64,000 nucleotides of DNA, taken from Stanieria sp. NIES-3757. GTDB lineage: Bacteria; Cyanobacteriota; Cyanobacteriia; Cyanobacteriales; Xenococcaceae. The stretch is taken from NCBI GenBank assembly GCA_002355455.1, contig AP017375.1, forward strand, positions 1,426,001-1,490,000, in the 5' to 3' direction. The notes under the pieces were generated by a model. It was not told the origin of the DNA and did no database searches. It saw only the letters and a program-made list of their open reading frames with translations. Shown piece by piece: positions 46,719 to 56,191 of the stretch. The translations under genes were made by a program, and so were the position numbers. Position 1 is the first letter of the stretch; each line of letters starts with the position of its first letter.

Positions 46719-47942
46719 TTGACATTAAGGGTTGCAGTTGTTGGTTCGGGTCCGGCTGGTTCTTCTGCCGCCGAAATTTTAGCAAAAGCAGGTATTGAAA
46801 CTTATTTATTTGAAAGAAAGTTAGATAACGCTAAACCTTGCGGTGGTGCAATTCCCCTTTGTATGGTTAGCGAATTTGACCTACCTCCAGAAATTATCGA
46901 TCGCCGTGTGCGAAAGATGAAAATGATTTCGCCATCTAATATTGAAGTTAATATCGGTCAAACTCTCAAAGATGACGAATACATTGGCATGTGTCGTCGA
47001 GAAGTTCTCGATGGTTTTATGCGCGATCGCGCTGCTAAATTAGGTGCAAATTTAATCAACGGTACTGTTTATCAATTAGATATACCAAACAACGATAAAG
47101 ATCCTTATACAATTCATTACGCCGATCATTCTAATGGCGATGCTAAAGGAGTGATGAAAACTCTCAAGGCAGATCTAGTGATTGGTGCTGATGGAGCCAA
47201 CTCTCGCATTGCTAAAGCCATTGATGCAGGGGATTACAATTACGCGATCGCTTTTCAAGAACGGATCCGTCTGCCAGAAGATAAAATGGCATATTACGAA
47301 GATTTGGCAGAAATGTATGTCGGTGATGATGTATCCCCCGATTTCTACGCTTGGGTGTTCCCTAAATACGACCACGTAGCGGTAGGTACGGGAACTATGA
47401 AGATTAACAAAGCTATTATTAAAGATCTTCAAGCAGGAATTCGCGCTCGTGCAGCACGTAAACTTGAAGGTGGAGAAATTATTAAAGTAGAAGCACACCC
47501 CATCCCCGAACATCCTCGTCCTCGTCGTGTGGTTGGTCGTGTAGCTTTAGTGGGAGATGCTGCGGGTACAGTAACTAAATCTTCTGGTGAAGGGATTTAT
47601 TTTGCTGCTAAATCAGCACGGATGTGTGCAGAAGTTATTGTCGAGGCTTCTAACCACGGACAGCGGATTCCTACTGAAGCCGATCTCAAAGTTTATCTCA
47701 AACGTTGGGATAAGAAGTACGGCATGACTTATTTAGTTTTAGATATCCTCCAAAGAGTTTTCTACCGCAGTGATGCTACTCGTGAAGCATTTGTAGAAAT
47801 GTGTGCGGATGTCGATGTCCAAAAGTTGACTTTTGATAGTTATCTCTACAAAACTGTAGTTCCTGCTAATCCACTCAAACAAATGAAGATTACAGCAAAA
47901 ACTATCGGTAGTTTGTTAAGAGGTAATGCCTTAGCTCCTTAG
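46719..47942 (+). CDS. chlP: Geranylgeranyl diphosphate/chlorophyll reductase
   Basis: An NADPH-dependent flavoprotein that reduces three double bonds of the geranylgeranyl group to phytyl, for chlorophyll a and tocopherol. It has 407 residues. The FAD-binding N-terminus is VVGSGPAGSSAAEILAKAG (5-23) followed by YLFERK. The conserved CGGAIP and the second FAD motif VALVGDAAGTVTKSSGEGI (about 276-294) are intact. The start is TTG at 46719, with GAGGAG 7-8 nt upstream. It is monocistronic with a clear terminator. Confidence 0.96.
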   Translation: MTLRVAVVGSGPAGSSAAEILAKAGIETYLFERKLDNAKPCGGAIPLCMVSEFDLPPEIIDRRVRKMKMISPSNIEVNIGQTLKDDEYIGMCRREVLDGFMRDRAAKLGANLINGTVYQLDIPNNDKDPYTIHYADHSNGDAKGVMKTLKADLVIGADGANSRIAKAIDAGDYNYAIAFQERIRLPEDKMAYYEDLAEMYVGDDVSPDFYAWVFPKYDHVAVGTGTMKINKAIIKDLQAGIRARAARKLEGGEIIKVEAHPIPEHPRPRRVVGRVALVGDAAGTVTKSSGEGIYFAAKSARMCAEVIVEASNHGQRIPTEADLKVYLKRWDKKYGMTYLVLDILQRVFYRSDATREAFVEMCADVDVQKLTFDSYLYKTVVPANPLKQMKITAKTIGSLLRGNALAP

Positions 47943-47972
47943 TTAGTTAAATTATTCAGGCTTATTGATCGA

Positions 47973-48005
47973 AGCATCAAATGTAAAAATTTGGTGCTTT
48001 TTTTT
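47973..48005 (+). terminator. Terminator of chlP
   Basis: AGCATCAAAT (47973-47982) pairs with ATTTGGTGCT (47989-47998), with one wobble, then a run of T to 48005. Confidence 0.88.
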
Positions 48006-48234
48006 GCTGATGTTTATATAACAAACTGATTAAAAATTATTGCTAACTATTTCATGAGCGATCGCTTATTTTGCTGTTGATAATTTTAGACTCTGCTTAA
48101 ATTCAAAAAAACTGAATAAAATTAATAAAGGAAAAAAAATTCATCAGTCGCAATCAAGTTTGTCTCTATAGTCAAGGTGGCATTGTGAAATTAATTGTAG
48201 AGCAAGCGAACTAAATAATTAGGAAAAACCACCA

Positions 48235-49263
48235 TTGAACAATCATCATATTATTACCATTGGTACATCGGCTGGAGGGGTACGAGCCTTAAAAACTCTG
48301 GTAAGTCAGTTACCAAAAGATTTTCCAGCTTCAATACATATTGTGCAGCATCTTCCTAGCGAATCTCGTAGCAATTTGCCTCAAATTTTAAATAAAGCTG
48401 GTCAACTTCCCGTTGTCTTTGCGAAAGATGGAGAACCGATTGAGTCTGGTCGTATTTATTTAGCACCTCCTGACTTTCACATGATGCTAGAAAAAGACTA
48501 TATCACAGTGATCCGTGGTCCTCGCGAGAATCGAGTGCGACCTGCTATAGATCCACTTTTTCGTTCGGCTGCCGTAACTTATAAATCCTATGTAACGGGT
48601 GTGATCCTGACAGGAATGTTAGATGATGGTACTGCTGGACTACAAGCGATTAAAACTTGTGGCGGAATGGCAATTGTCCAAGACCCAGATGAAGCAGAAT
48701 TTAATAGTATGCCCAAAAGTGCGATCGCTAATGTTGAAGTAGATTGGGTTGTTCCTTTAAATGGTATAGCTAATATTTTGATTGAACGAGTTCGCCAAAT
48801 TCCACCTACTATCACAGAAATTCCTGAAAATTTGCTGATAGAAGCTTCAATTCCAAAAAATGGCATCACCGAACCAGAAATTATGGATCGAATCGGTCAA
48901 CCTGTTTTCTCAAGTTGTCCTAGTTGCGGAGGTCGTTTATGGCAAATTGGTCAAGATTCACCTCCTCGTTATCGGTGTCATACTGGTCATGCTTTTACAA
49001 GCAGTACTTTACTTACAGAACAGAATGAAGCAACAGAAAAGGCACTTTGGGTCGCACTGCGAACTCTAGAAGAACGAGGTCGCCTCTTAGAAAATATGAG
49101 CAAGCAATATGCTAAAAAAGGTTCTAACAACCTAGCAAGTATCCATCAAGCACGTTCTAAAGAAGCATTTGAACACGCTATTCTTATCCGTAATTTAATT
49201 CACAATCTCAAAGATATTTCAGTATTTTCTACAGAAGAGAAACCTGAGCAAGAAATTTCTTGA
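48235..49263 (+). CDS. cheB: Stand-alone CheB-type protein methylesterase
   Basis: A 342-residue protein. The CheB esterase domain (about 5-190) has the catalytic triad S12 (GTSAGG), H39 (VQHLP) and D131 (GMLDDG). The usual N-terminal receiver domain is absent. After residue 220 a four-cysteine-type motif (CPSCGGRLW, then RYRCHTGHAF) probably binds zinc, and a helical tail (ATEKALWVALRTLEERGRLL) follows. This architecture occurs in cyanobacterial CheB proteins not linked to che operons. No other chemotaxis gene is nearby, so the substrate is unknown. The start is TTG at 48235 after TTAGGA. Confidence 0.85.
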   Translation: MNNHHIITIGTSAGGVRALKTLVSQLPKDFPASIHIVQHLPSESRSNLPQILNKAGQLPVVFAKDGEPIESGRIYLAPPDFHMMLEKDYITVIRGPRENRVRPAIDPLFRSAAVTYKSYVTGVILTGMLDDGTAGLQAIKTCGGMAIVQDPDEAEFNSMPKSAIANVEVDWVVPLNGIANILIERVRQIPPTITEIPENLLIEASIPKNGITEPEIMDRIGQPVFSSCPSCGGRLWQIGQDSPPRYRCHTGHAFTSSTLLTEQNEATEKALWVALRTLEERGRLLENMSKQYAKKGSNNLASIHQARSKEAFEHAILIRNLIHNLKDISVFSTEEKPEQEIS

Positions 49264-49505
49264 TGCTATTCTTAATTGCTCTAAAAATGATGTGTCGCTT
49301 TCTACTTTTACAGCGATTTTTAGTTTAATAGAACAGAGCAAATTAATTTAAAGTGTAAGTATTAAAGCAGACTTTAGATTACCAATAACAAAGACTTGCC
49401 TTCAACAAAATTAAGAGGACAATAACCATAATTAATGTACTAAAAAAGTACTATTAGCTAAAAAATTGTTAATATCATAACCAGTTGCCTTCCTTGGGAT
49501 CGATA

Positions 49506-51857
49506 ATGTCATTGGATTCAGATCGTCTTGTTTCTACTCTTGCTGATTTTTCCTTAACTGATTTAGAACAATCTGCCACTTTAGAATTAAAATTACAGCA
49601 ACTACGAAATAGTTTACGTCCAGGACAAGAAAATCTAGCTAATTGGAATGGTGGGTTAATGGCTGTTTCTGCCGTACCTGGTGCAGGAAAGTCTCATAGT
49701 TTAGCCGTAGCAGCAGCGATCGCAATAGCTAAACATCAACTACATAGTCGTAAGCAATTAGTTATTGTAACTTATACTCGTTCGGCAGCAGCTAGTATTA
49801 AAACGAAGATACGTAATCTTTTAAAAGAGTTGTATCTACCGCCTGGTGGTTTTATAGTTCAAACTCTTCACGGTTTAGCTTTAAATATTGCTAATTCTCA
49901 AAGAGAGTTATCAGGATTAAACTTGGATCGAGTTACCATTGTTGTACCTACGGTTGGGCATCGAGTAATTAAGGGCGCAGTTGATAAATGGATTGCTGAA
50001 AATCCTCGTCGTTACGCATTCCTGATCGAAGGAATTCAGTTTGATGGAGAAGAAACCGAGAGATTACGCCGTCAATCTGTGTTAAGAACCGAAATTTTAC
50101 CTAATTTAGCTTATACAGTCGTAAGAGAAGCCAAAAGTTCTGGTTTATTACCAGAAGACTTACAAAAATTGAGTCAATTTGCGACCGATGAATACGATAT
50201 TTTAGAGATTGCAGCAGGATTGTATCAACAATACCAAGAATTAATGCGATCGCGGAATTTAATTGATTACGATGACATGATTCTGGCTGCTTTACGGGTA
50301 TTGAAGTATGAACCCATGCGTCAATTGTGGCAAAATCAAGTTTTTGCGGTGTTTGAAGATGAAGCGCAAGATTCTAGCCCGCTACAAGCTCAATTAATCT
50401 CAATTTTGGCTGAAAATGCCCTTGATGAAAATTTACCTGCTAATTTAGTGCGAGTGGGCGATCCTAATCAAGCAATTAATTCTACTTTTACTCCCGCAGA
50501 TCCAATTTACTTCAATTGGTTTTGTCGTCATTGCGAACAACAAGGCAACTTTGCAACCATGAACCAGGCGGGAAGAAGTAGTGAGATTATTATTAAAGCA
50601 GCTAATTATGCGTTGCAGTGGATGAATCAGCAGCAGAACAAGCAAAATAATTTAGATTTGCCTTTTCGTTTACAAGATATCGCTACTGTAGCTCAAAATG
50701 ATCCTCAACCAGAAGCGAATCCCGACCCAGAAGGAAAAGGTTTAGAAATTTATCAACCCGATGATATTTATCGTACCGTTACCTTGATTGGGGAACGAGT
50801 CAAAACATTACTGGAAGCAAATAAAGAAAGAAACGCTGCTATTTTAGTTAGAGAAAATCGTCAAGGACGTTTCCTCGCCGAACAACTCGCTTATCTACCA
50901 AGAGAACATCAAATTAGAGTCTATGAAGTAGGGGAAGTAGAAAGACATTCTCAAATTCCCGAAGAAATTCTCAAACTTCTCCAATTTATTTATCGTCCCC
51001 ATTCACCAGATAACCTCAAAGCAGCCTTAGAAGTCATCGAACAACGAGGTTTGATTGCCACTCAAGACTTAAACGCCTTAGCTACCTTTCCCGAACAATT
51101 TCTTTATCCGACTCCCCTGCAACCCCAAGCCAAACCTCACATCGAACAAGCCCGTCGTTACTGCTGCAATTTACTCCGCGCCCGTATTGAATTACCTCAT
51201 TATCAATTGATTCCTTTTTTGGGCATGACTTTAAAATATACAGGTTCAGAATTAGCCACAGTCCAAAAATTATCCGAACGAGTCAATCAACAAATTACTG
51301 GACATAGTTCGCTGCCGAATACCATTCGCGCCTTGGAAGAAATAGTTAGTTCCGAAAAATTTGAAGCAGTTGAAGAGGATCATGACGATCAATATACTCG
51401 TTCAGGACAACTTACCATTATTACCATGCACAAAGCTAAAGGCTTAGATTGGGACTATGTTTTTATTCCTTTCTTACACGAAGATATTTTACCAGGTCAA
51501 CCTTGGATACCAACTTCAGGCAGATTTCTCGGTAACTATACCTTAGCAGAAGTTGCTCGCGCCCAAATAAGAGCGATCGTTCACAATCAATATCAAGGAG
51601 AAACTGACTCACTTTTGATTCCTCAACCTCTAGAAGCTTGGCGAGAAGCGGGAAAATTAAAACAAGCTGAAGAATTTCGTTTGTTGTACGTCGCCATGAC
51701 TAGGGCAAAACGTTTGTTATGGATGTCCGCAGCAGCAATTGGTCCTTTTCGTTGGAATACTTTTCGCGGAGATAAACCAACTAATTTACAAAGTAAAAAA
51801 CCCTGTCCTGTTTTACCTGCTTTAGCGCGGGAGTTTACGGAGTCAGTAATGAATTAA
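49506..51857 (+). CDS. UvrD/Rep-like superfamily 1 DNA helicase
   Basis: About 783 residues from ATG 49506; an in-frame TTG at 49485 would add seven residues. Walker A is AVPGAGKSHSL (about 56-66), motif Ia is VTYTRSAAASIKTKI, Walker B is VFEDEAQDSSPLQAQ, and motif V is LTIITMHKAKGLDWDYV. Motif VI is RLLYVAMTRAKRLLWMS. This is the UvrD/PcrA-type 3'-5' helicase core. It has no nuclease domain. It is related to but distinct from canonical UvrD, and its exact role is unknown. It is followed by chrB. Confidence 0.88.
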   Translation: MSLDSDRLVSTLADFSLTDLEQSATLELKLQQLRNSLRPGQENLANWNGGLMAVSAVPGAGKSHSLAVAAAIAIAKHQLHSRKQLVIVTYTRSAAASIKTKIRNLLKELYLPPGGFIVQTLHGLALNIANSQRELSGLNLDRVTIVVPTVGHRVIKGAVDKWIAENPRRYAFLIEGIQFDGEETERLRRQSVLRTEILPNLAYTVVREAKSSGLLPEDLQKLSQFATDEYDILEIAAGLYQQYQELMRSRNLIDYDDMILAALRVLKYEPMRQLWQNQVFAVFEDEAQDSSPLQAQLISILAENALDENLPANLVRVGDPNQAINSTFTPADPIYFNWFCRHCEQQGNFATMNQAGRSSEIIIKAANYALQWMNQQQNKQNNLDLPFRLQDIATVAQNDPQPEANPDPEGKGLEIYQPDDIYRTVTLIGERVKTLLEANKERNAAILVRENRQGRFLAEQLAYLPREHQIRVYEVGEVERHSQIPEEILKLLQFIYRPHSPDNLKAALEVIEQRGLIATQDLNALATFPEQFLYPTPLQPQAKPHIEQARRYCCNLLRARIELPHYQLIPFLGMTLKYTGSELATVQKLSERVNQQITGHSSLPNTIRALEEIVSSEKFEAVEEDHDDQYTRSGQLTIITMHKAKGLDWDYVFIPFLHEDILPGQPWIPTSGRFLGNYTLAEVARAQIRAIVHNQYQGETDSLLIPQPLEAWREAGKLKQAEEFRLLYVAMTRAKRLLWMSAAAIGPFRWNTFRGDKPTNLQSKKPCPVLPALAREFTESVMN

Positions 51858-51944
51858 AGAAATTTAGTCAAATGCGATCGCATATAATTGGCGCAAAGCA
51901 CTAAAATATTTAGTATTTATAGTATCTATTACTTCAAAAACTTG

Positions 51945-52880
51945 ATGAAATGGCTGGTATTTTCCTATTCTTTACCTTCAAAATCTCGTTCAAGTCCTCG
52001 TGTAACTTTGTGGCGAAGATTACGCCGTCTTGGTTCTATAGCAGTTAAGACAGGAGTATATCTGTTACCTGCACGAGATGATTGTATTGAAGCTTTCCAG
52101 TGGTTAGCGCAGGAAGTTCAACAGGCAAAAGGAGATGCTTTAGTATTTTATGTAGAACAGTTTGACGGATTGAGCGATGAACAAATCATAAAACTGTTTC
52201 GCGAAGCTCGTCAACAAGACTATCTAGAGATTGACACTCAAGCAGAAGAACTAGAACACAAAATTAATACTCAACAAAAAATTGAAATTTTAGAAATAAA
52301 AGAAGCGATCGCTAAATTAAAAAAACGCTACAGCGAAATTCTGACTCTTGATTTTTTTGATTGTCCTGATGCTCAACTAGTAGCAGCAAGATTAACTAGA
52401 ATTGAACAATATCTTAAAGAAGAAAATTCTGTTAACCTAGTTAGCGTTATCTTGACTGAATATCAGCATAAGCGTTGGGTTACTCGTCCCCGTCCATTTG
52501 TAGATCGTCTGGCTTGTATTTGGTTAATTCGTAAATTTATTAATCCTAACGCTATCATCCGCTATTCCCTTCAACCAGAAGCAGATGAAGTTTCCTTTGA
52601 TATGAAAAATGCCGAATTTGGACATCAAGGTAATTTGTGTAGTTTTGAGACTATGATGTTCAGATTTGGATTAGAAAAACCTGGACTAAAAGCGATCGCA
52701 AAAATTGTTCACGAACTCGATCTACGTGACGGAAAATATATATCGCCCGAAGCAGTAGGAGTAGAAACTATTCTCAGAGGATGGTTACTAGCTGGTTTCA
52801 CAGATATAGAACTTGAATCATTAGGAATTAAGCTTTTTGATGGGCTTTACTTAGCTTTAGCCAAAACTCAAGAAGCCTAA
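51945..52880 (+). CDS. chrB: Chromate resistance protein ChrB
   Basis: About 311 residues from ATG 51945, where the family sequence begins (MKWLVFSYSLPSKSRSSPRV); the open frame extends further upstream without support. The N-terminal domain (about 1-100) is typical of ChrB and proposed to bind DNA. The C-terminal domain (about 170-311, RWVTRPRPFVDRLACIWLIRKF; CSFETMMFRFGL; LDLRDGKY) carries conserved Cys/His/Asp. ChrB senses chromate and regulates chr operons in other bacteria. It lies 72 bp before chrA in the same direction. Confidence 0.88.
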   Translation: MKWLVFSYSLPSKSRSSPRVTLWRRLRRLGSIAVKTGVYLLPARDDCIEAFQWLAQEVQQAKGDALVFYVEQFDGLSDEQIIKLFREARQQDYLEIDTQAEELEHKINTQQKIEILEIKEAIAKLKKRYSEILTLDFFDCPDAQLVAARLTRIEQYLKEENSVNLVSVILTEYQHKRWVTRPRPFVDRLACIWLIRKFINPNAIIRYSLQPEADEVSFDMKNAEFGHQGNLCSFETMMFRFGLEKPGLKAIAKIVHELDLRDGKYISPEAVGVETILRGWLLAGFTDIELESLGIKLFDGLYLALAKTQEA

Positions 52881-52952
52881 AAATTGTAAAAGGTGTTGCT
52901 TTATAAAGAAATAGATATTACATTAAGGTTGTTCAAAAACTACTGATAAGTC

Positions 52953-54152
52953 ATGAGTAAATCTTCTCAACACAACGAAGACGCTCTAGGTATCGAAACA
53001 ACCAAAATCAATTATTCTTTGTGGAACATAGTTTTATATATGCTCAAACTAGGAGCAATTGGTTTTGGCGGACCGATCGCTCTGGTAGGATATATGCACA
53101 GGGACTTAGTTGAACAGAAAAAATGGATTTCTGAAAGCGAATATGCTGAGGGATTAGCATTAGCACAACTTGCACCCGGTCCTTTGGCAGCACAGTTAGG
53201 TATTTATCTTAGTTACGTCCATTACGGCATTTTAGGAGCAACTATAGGCGGAATTGCGTTTATTTTACCTTCTTTTTTGATAGTAGTTGCTCTGAGTTGG
53301 GTTTACGTCCAATATGGCGGTATTAGTTGGATGCAAGCAGTTTTTTATGGAGTGGGTGCTTGTGTTATTGGCATCATTGCCAACAGTGCTTATAAACTTA
53401 CTGAAAAAATGATTAAAGGTAAGTTAGTTTGGATTATTTATCTAATTAGTATATCCATTACAGTAATTACGGAATCTGAAATTATTTGGACTTTTCTTTT
53501 AGCTGGTGTCTTAGTTTGGTTTGCTGAAGCACCGCCTAAAAATTGGTTTAAAAGTAATAAATCTTTTAGTATTGCTCCTCTATTATTATTAACTCAGACA
53601 ACAATTGTTGCTAAAGAAGCAATTCTCTGGAAGATTCTGCTGTATTTTTCTCAAGCAGGTGCATTTGTCTTTGGTAGTGGTTTAGCAATCGTTCCTTTTT
53701 TGTATGGCGGAGTAGTAAAAGACTTTCAATGGTTAACTGATAAACAATTTGTTGACGCTGTAGCAGTTGCTATGATTACTCCAGGTCCAGTAGTAATTAC
53801 TACAGGTTTTATTGGCTATTTAGTAGCAGGATTATCAGGAGCGGTAGTAGCTGCTTTAGGAACTTTCTTACCTTGTTATCTCCTGACAATTCTTCCCGCA
53901 CCTTATTTTAAAAAATATGGTAAACAGCCAGGAATTGCAGCTTTTGTTAAAGGTGTAACTGTTGCTGCTACAGGAGCAATTACAGGAGCAGTAATTGTTT
54001 TAGCAAAGCGATCACTCGTCGATCTACCTACTATTGCGATCGCTCTGATTAGTATTGCTTTACTTTGGAAGTTTAAGAAAAAATTACCCGAACCAGTGTT
54101 GGTTTTAGGCGCAGCAATAATTGGATTGATTTTATATCCTTTAGTCCAATAG
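52953..54152 (+). CDS. chrA: Chromate transporter ChrA
   Basis: A 399-residue CHR-family efflux pump exporting chromate from the cytoplasm. It is the long (two-domain) form: two homologous halves, each starting with the CHR signature. These are LGAIGFGGPIALVGYMHRD with QLAPGPLAAQLGIYL, and SQAGAFVFGSGLAIVPFL with MITPGPVVITTGFIGYL. About ten transmembrane helices. It is linked to the chrB regulator just upstream. Confidence 0.94.
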   Translation: MSKSSQHNEDALGIETTKINYSLWNIVLYMLKLGAIGFGGPIALVGYMHRDLVEQKKWISESEYAEGLALAQLAPGPLAAQLGIYLSYVHYGILGATIGGIAFILPSFLIVVALSWVYVQYGGISWMQAVFYGVGACVIGIIANSAYKLTEKMIKGKLVWIIYLISISITVITESEIIWTFLLAGVLVWFAEAPPKNWFKSNKSFSIAPLLLLTQTTIVAKEAILWKILLYFSQAGAFVFGSGLAIVPFLYGGVVKDFQWLTDKQFVDAVAVAMITPGPVVITTGFIGYLVAGLSGAVVAALGTFLPCYLLTILPAPYFKKYGKQPGIAAFVKGVTVAATGAITGAVIVLAKRSLVDLPTIAIALISIALLWKFKKKLPEPVLVLGAAIIGLILYPLVQ

Positions 54153-54309
54153 TAAGTTTAGTTAGAGTTCTTGACAATAACAATTCAAAAATTTTCATAA
54201 AAAAATCTCAGAAGAATTATCTTGCCGATCTTTCACAAATATGAGTAGGATTGTCAAAATATCGTGGAGTTTTGGAATGTCTTGATTGCCAACTGCTGGA
54301 GTTGTTTGG

Positions 54310-56088
54310 ATGAAAAAATTACTTGGTTTGACTGTAAGTATTGCGCTCATAGGAAGTGCTATTATCTTTTCTCTAGCTGCACAAGCACAACCATCTCTTT
54401 ATCTTGCTTATCCACCACCGAATCATGAAACTGTTGCTGACAAAATTTTTTTAATTGGTACTGGATCGAGTCAAGGAGAAGTGTCGATTAATGGGAAATC
54501 AATTGCTAGAAGTAAAGCAGGACATTTTGCTCCTAGTTTTCCTCTCAAAATTGGCGATAATGTGTTTGAGATTCGTCATCAAAATGAAAAATTAAGCCTA
54601 AAAGTTAAAAGAATTTCTACTGAACCAGAATTTGCGAGTCAAGTGGCTTTTGCGAAAGATTCTTTGACTCCTGCGACTAAAATAACCAGATTACCAGGCG
54701 AATTAATTTGTTTTAGTGCAATTGCGCCTCTTAATGCCCAAGTTAAGGTCAAAATTGAAGAGCAAACTATTCCGCTATTTCTACAAACTGACTTAGTTGA
54801 GTTACCAGCTAATTCGGCTATTTTTACCAACAATCAACCAACTATTAAAGCAACTACTAAAACTAATCAATATCAAGGATGTACTAGCTTTACAGAAATG
54901 GGTACGTTGGGAAAACCTGAATTTGAATTAAGTTTATCAGGAGAAACAACTACTCAAACAGCACCAGGTGAAATTGAAATTATTTCTCCTACAGAGTTAC
55001 AAGTAGTTGAAATAACAGCAGAGGCAGGTGTAACTAGAACGGGACCTTCGACAAATTATTCTCGTCTGACTCCCTTGCCTAAAGGAGTTAAAGCGAGTGT
55101 TACAGGTAAAGAAGGGGAATGGTTGCGTTTAGATTATGGTGCTTGGATTAAAGCAGAAGAAACCAAACCAATTGCTACGAATGTTCCTCCTACTTCGCTG
55201 ATTCGCAGTATTGCTTCTCGACAGTTACCAGGCATTACTGAAATTGTTTTTCCCTTACAAATAGCTGTACCTTTTAGTGTGAGACAGGGAGAAAAAACTT
55301 TTACCTTAACTCTTTACAATACTACTGCTCAAACCGATATCATTCGTCTTGATAATGATCCTGTCATCAAACGTTTGGATTGGCAACAAGTAACACCAAC
55401 CCAAATTGACTATACATTTAATCTCAACAACGAACAACAATGGGGTTATGAGGTTCGTTATCAAGGGACAAGTTTAATTTTATCTCTACGTCATCCGCCT
55501 CAACTCAGTCTGCAAAAAAATCTTCCCCTCACAGGAGTTAAAATCTTACTCGATCCTGGACACGGAGGTAAAGAATCGGGTTCCAAAGGGCCAACGGGTT
55601 ATCCTGAAAAAGATATTAATTTATTAATCTCTACCTCCCTAGCTAAACAACTAGAGAAATTAGGGGCAACAGTTGATTTAACTAGAGAAAAAGATCTTGA
55701 TGTAGCTTTAGAAGATCGAGTTAAAATGATTGATCGCCTTAAACCAGCGATCGCTTTATCGATTCACTACAATGCCTTACCAGATGAAGGCGATGCTATG
55801 AATACTAAAGGAATTAGTACCTTTTGGTATCATCCTCAAGCTCATAGTTTGGCAGTATTTTTACAAAATTATCTAGTCAATCAATTAAATCGCCCTTCTC
55901 ATGGAGTTTATTGGAATAATTTGGCGTTGACTCGTCCTTATACAACACCTGCGGTTTTATTAGAATTAGGCTTTATGATTAATCCTGATGAATTTGAATG
56001 GATTACTAATCCTACCGAACAAACCAAATTAGTAAATGCGATCGCCCAAGGCATTACTCAATGGTTTGTTTCAGTGGAGAATTCTTAA
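54310..56088 (+). CDS. N-acetylmuramoyl-L-alanine amidase with SH3 and AMIN-like regions
   Basis: A zinc amidase that cleaves the amide bond between N-acetylmuramic acid and peptide in peptidoglycan. About 592 residues from ATG 54310, supported by GGAG 9 nt upstream; a TTG at 54286 would add eight. A signal peptide (ends AAQAQ, about 27) precedes an Ig-like stretch. A bacterial SH3 region (about 230-290, AEAGVTRTGPSTNYSRLTPL) and an AMIN-like segment follow. The Amidase_3 domain (about 410-590) has zinc ligands in DPGHGGKESG, the Glu of GYPEKDINLL, SIHYNALPD, and the catalytic Glu of LLELGFMINPDE. It is probably involved in cell separation. Confidence 0.9.
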   Translation: MKKLLGLTVSIALIGSAIIFSLAAQAQPSLYLAYPPPNHETVADKIFLIGTGSSQGEVSINGKSIARSKAGHFAPSFPLKIGDNVFEIRHQNEKLSLKVKRISTEPEFASQVAFAKDSLTPATKITRLPGELICFSAIAPLNAQVKVKIEEQTIPLFLQTDLVELPANSAIFTNNQPTIKATTKTNQYQGCTSFTEMGTLGKPEFELSLSGETTTQTAPGEIEIISPTELQVVEITAEAGVTRTGPSTNYSRLTPLPKGVKASVTGKEGEWLRLDYGAWIKAEETKPIATNVPPTSLIRSIASRQLPGITEIVFPLQIAVPFSVRQGEKTFTLTLYNTTAQTDIIRLDNDPVIKRLDWQQVTPTQIDYTFNLNNEQQWGYEVRYQGTSLILSLRHPPQLSLQKNLPLTGVKILLDPGHGGKESGSKGPTGYPEKDINLLISTSLAKQLEKLGATVDLTREKDLDVALEDRVKMIDRLKPAIALSIHYNALPDEGDAMNTKGISTFWYHPQAHSLAVFLQNYLVNQLNRPSHGVYWNNLALTRPYTTPAVLLELGFMINPDEFEWITNPTEQTKLVNAIAQGITQWFVSVENS

Positions 56089-56191
56089 TCAATTGTTAAT
56101 TGATTGCTATCAAGTGGTTACTCCTCGGGGTTTAGATTGATCCCAATTTCCTTTTAGTGAAACTGTACGATTGCTATCCGTTTGGGGTGGA

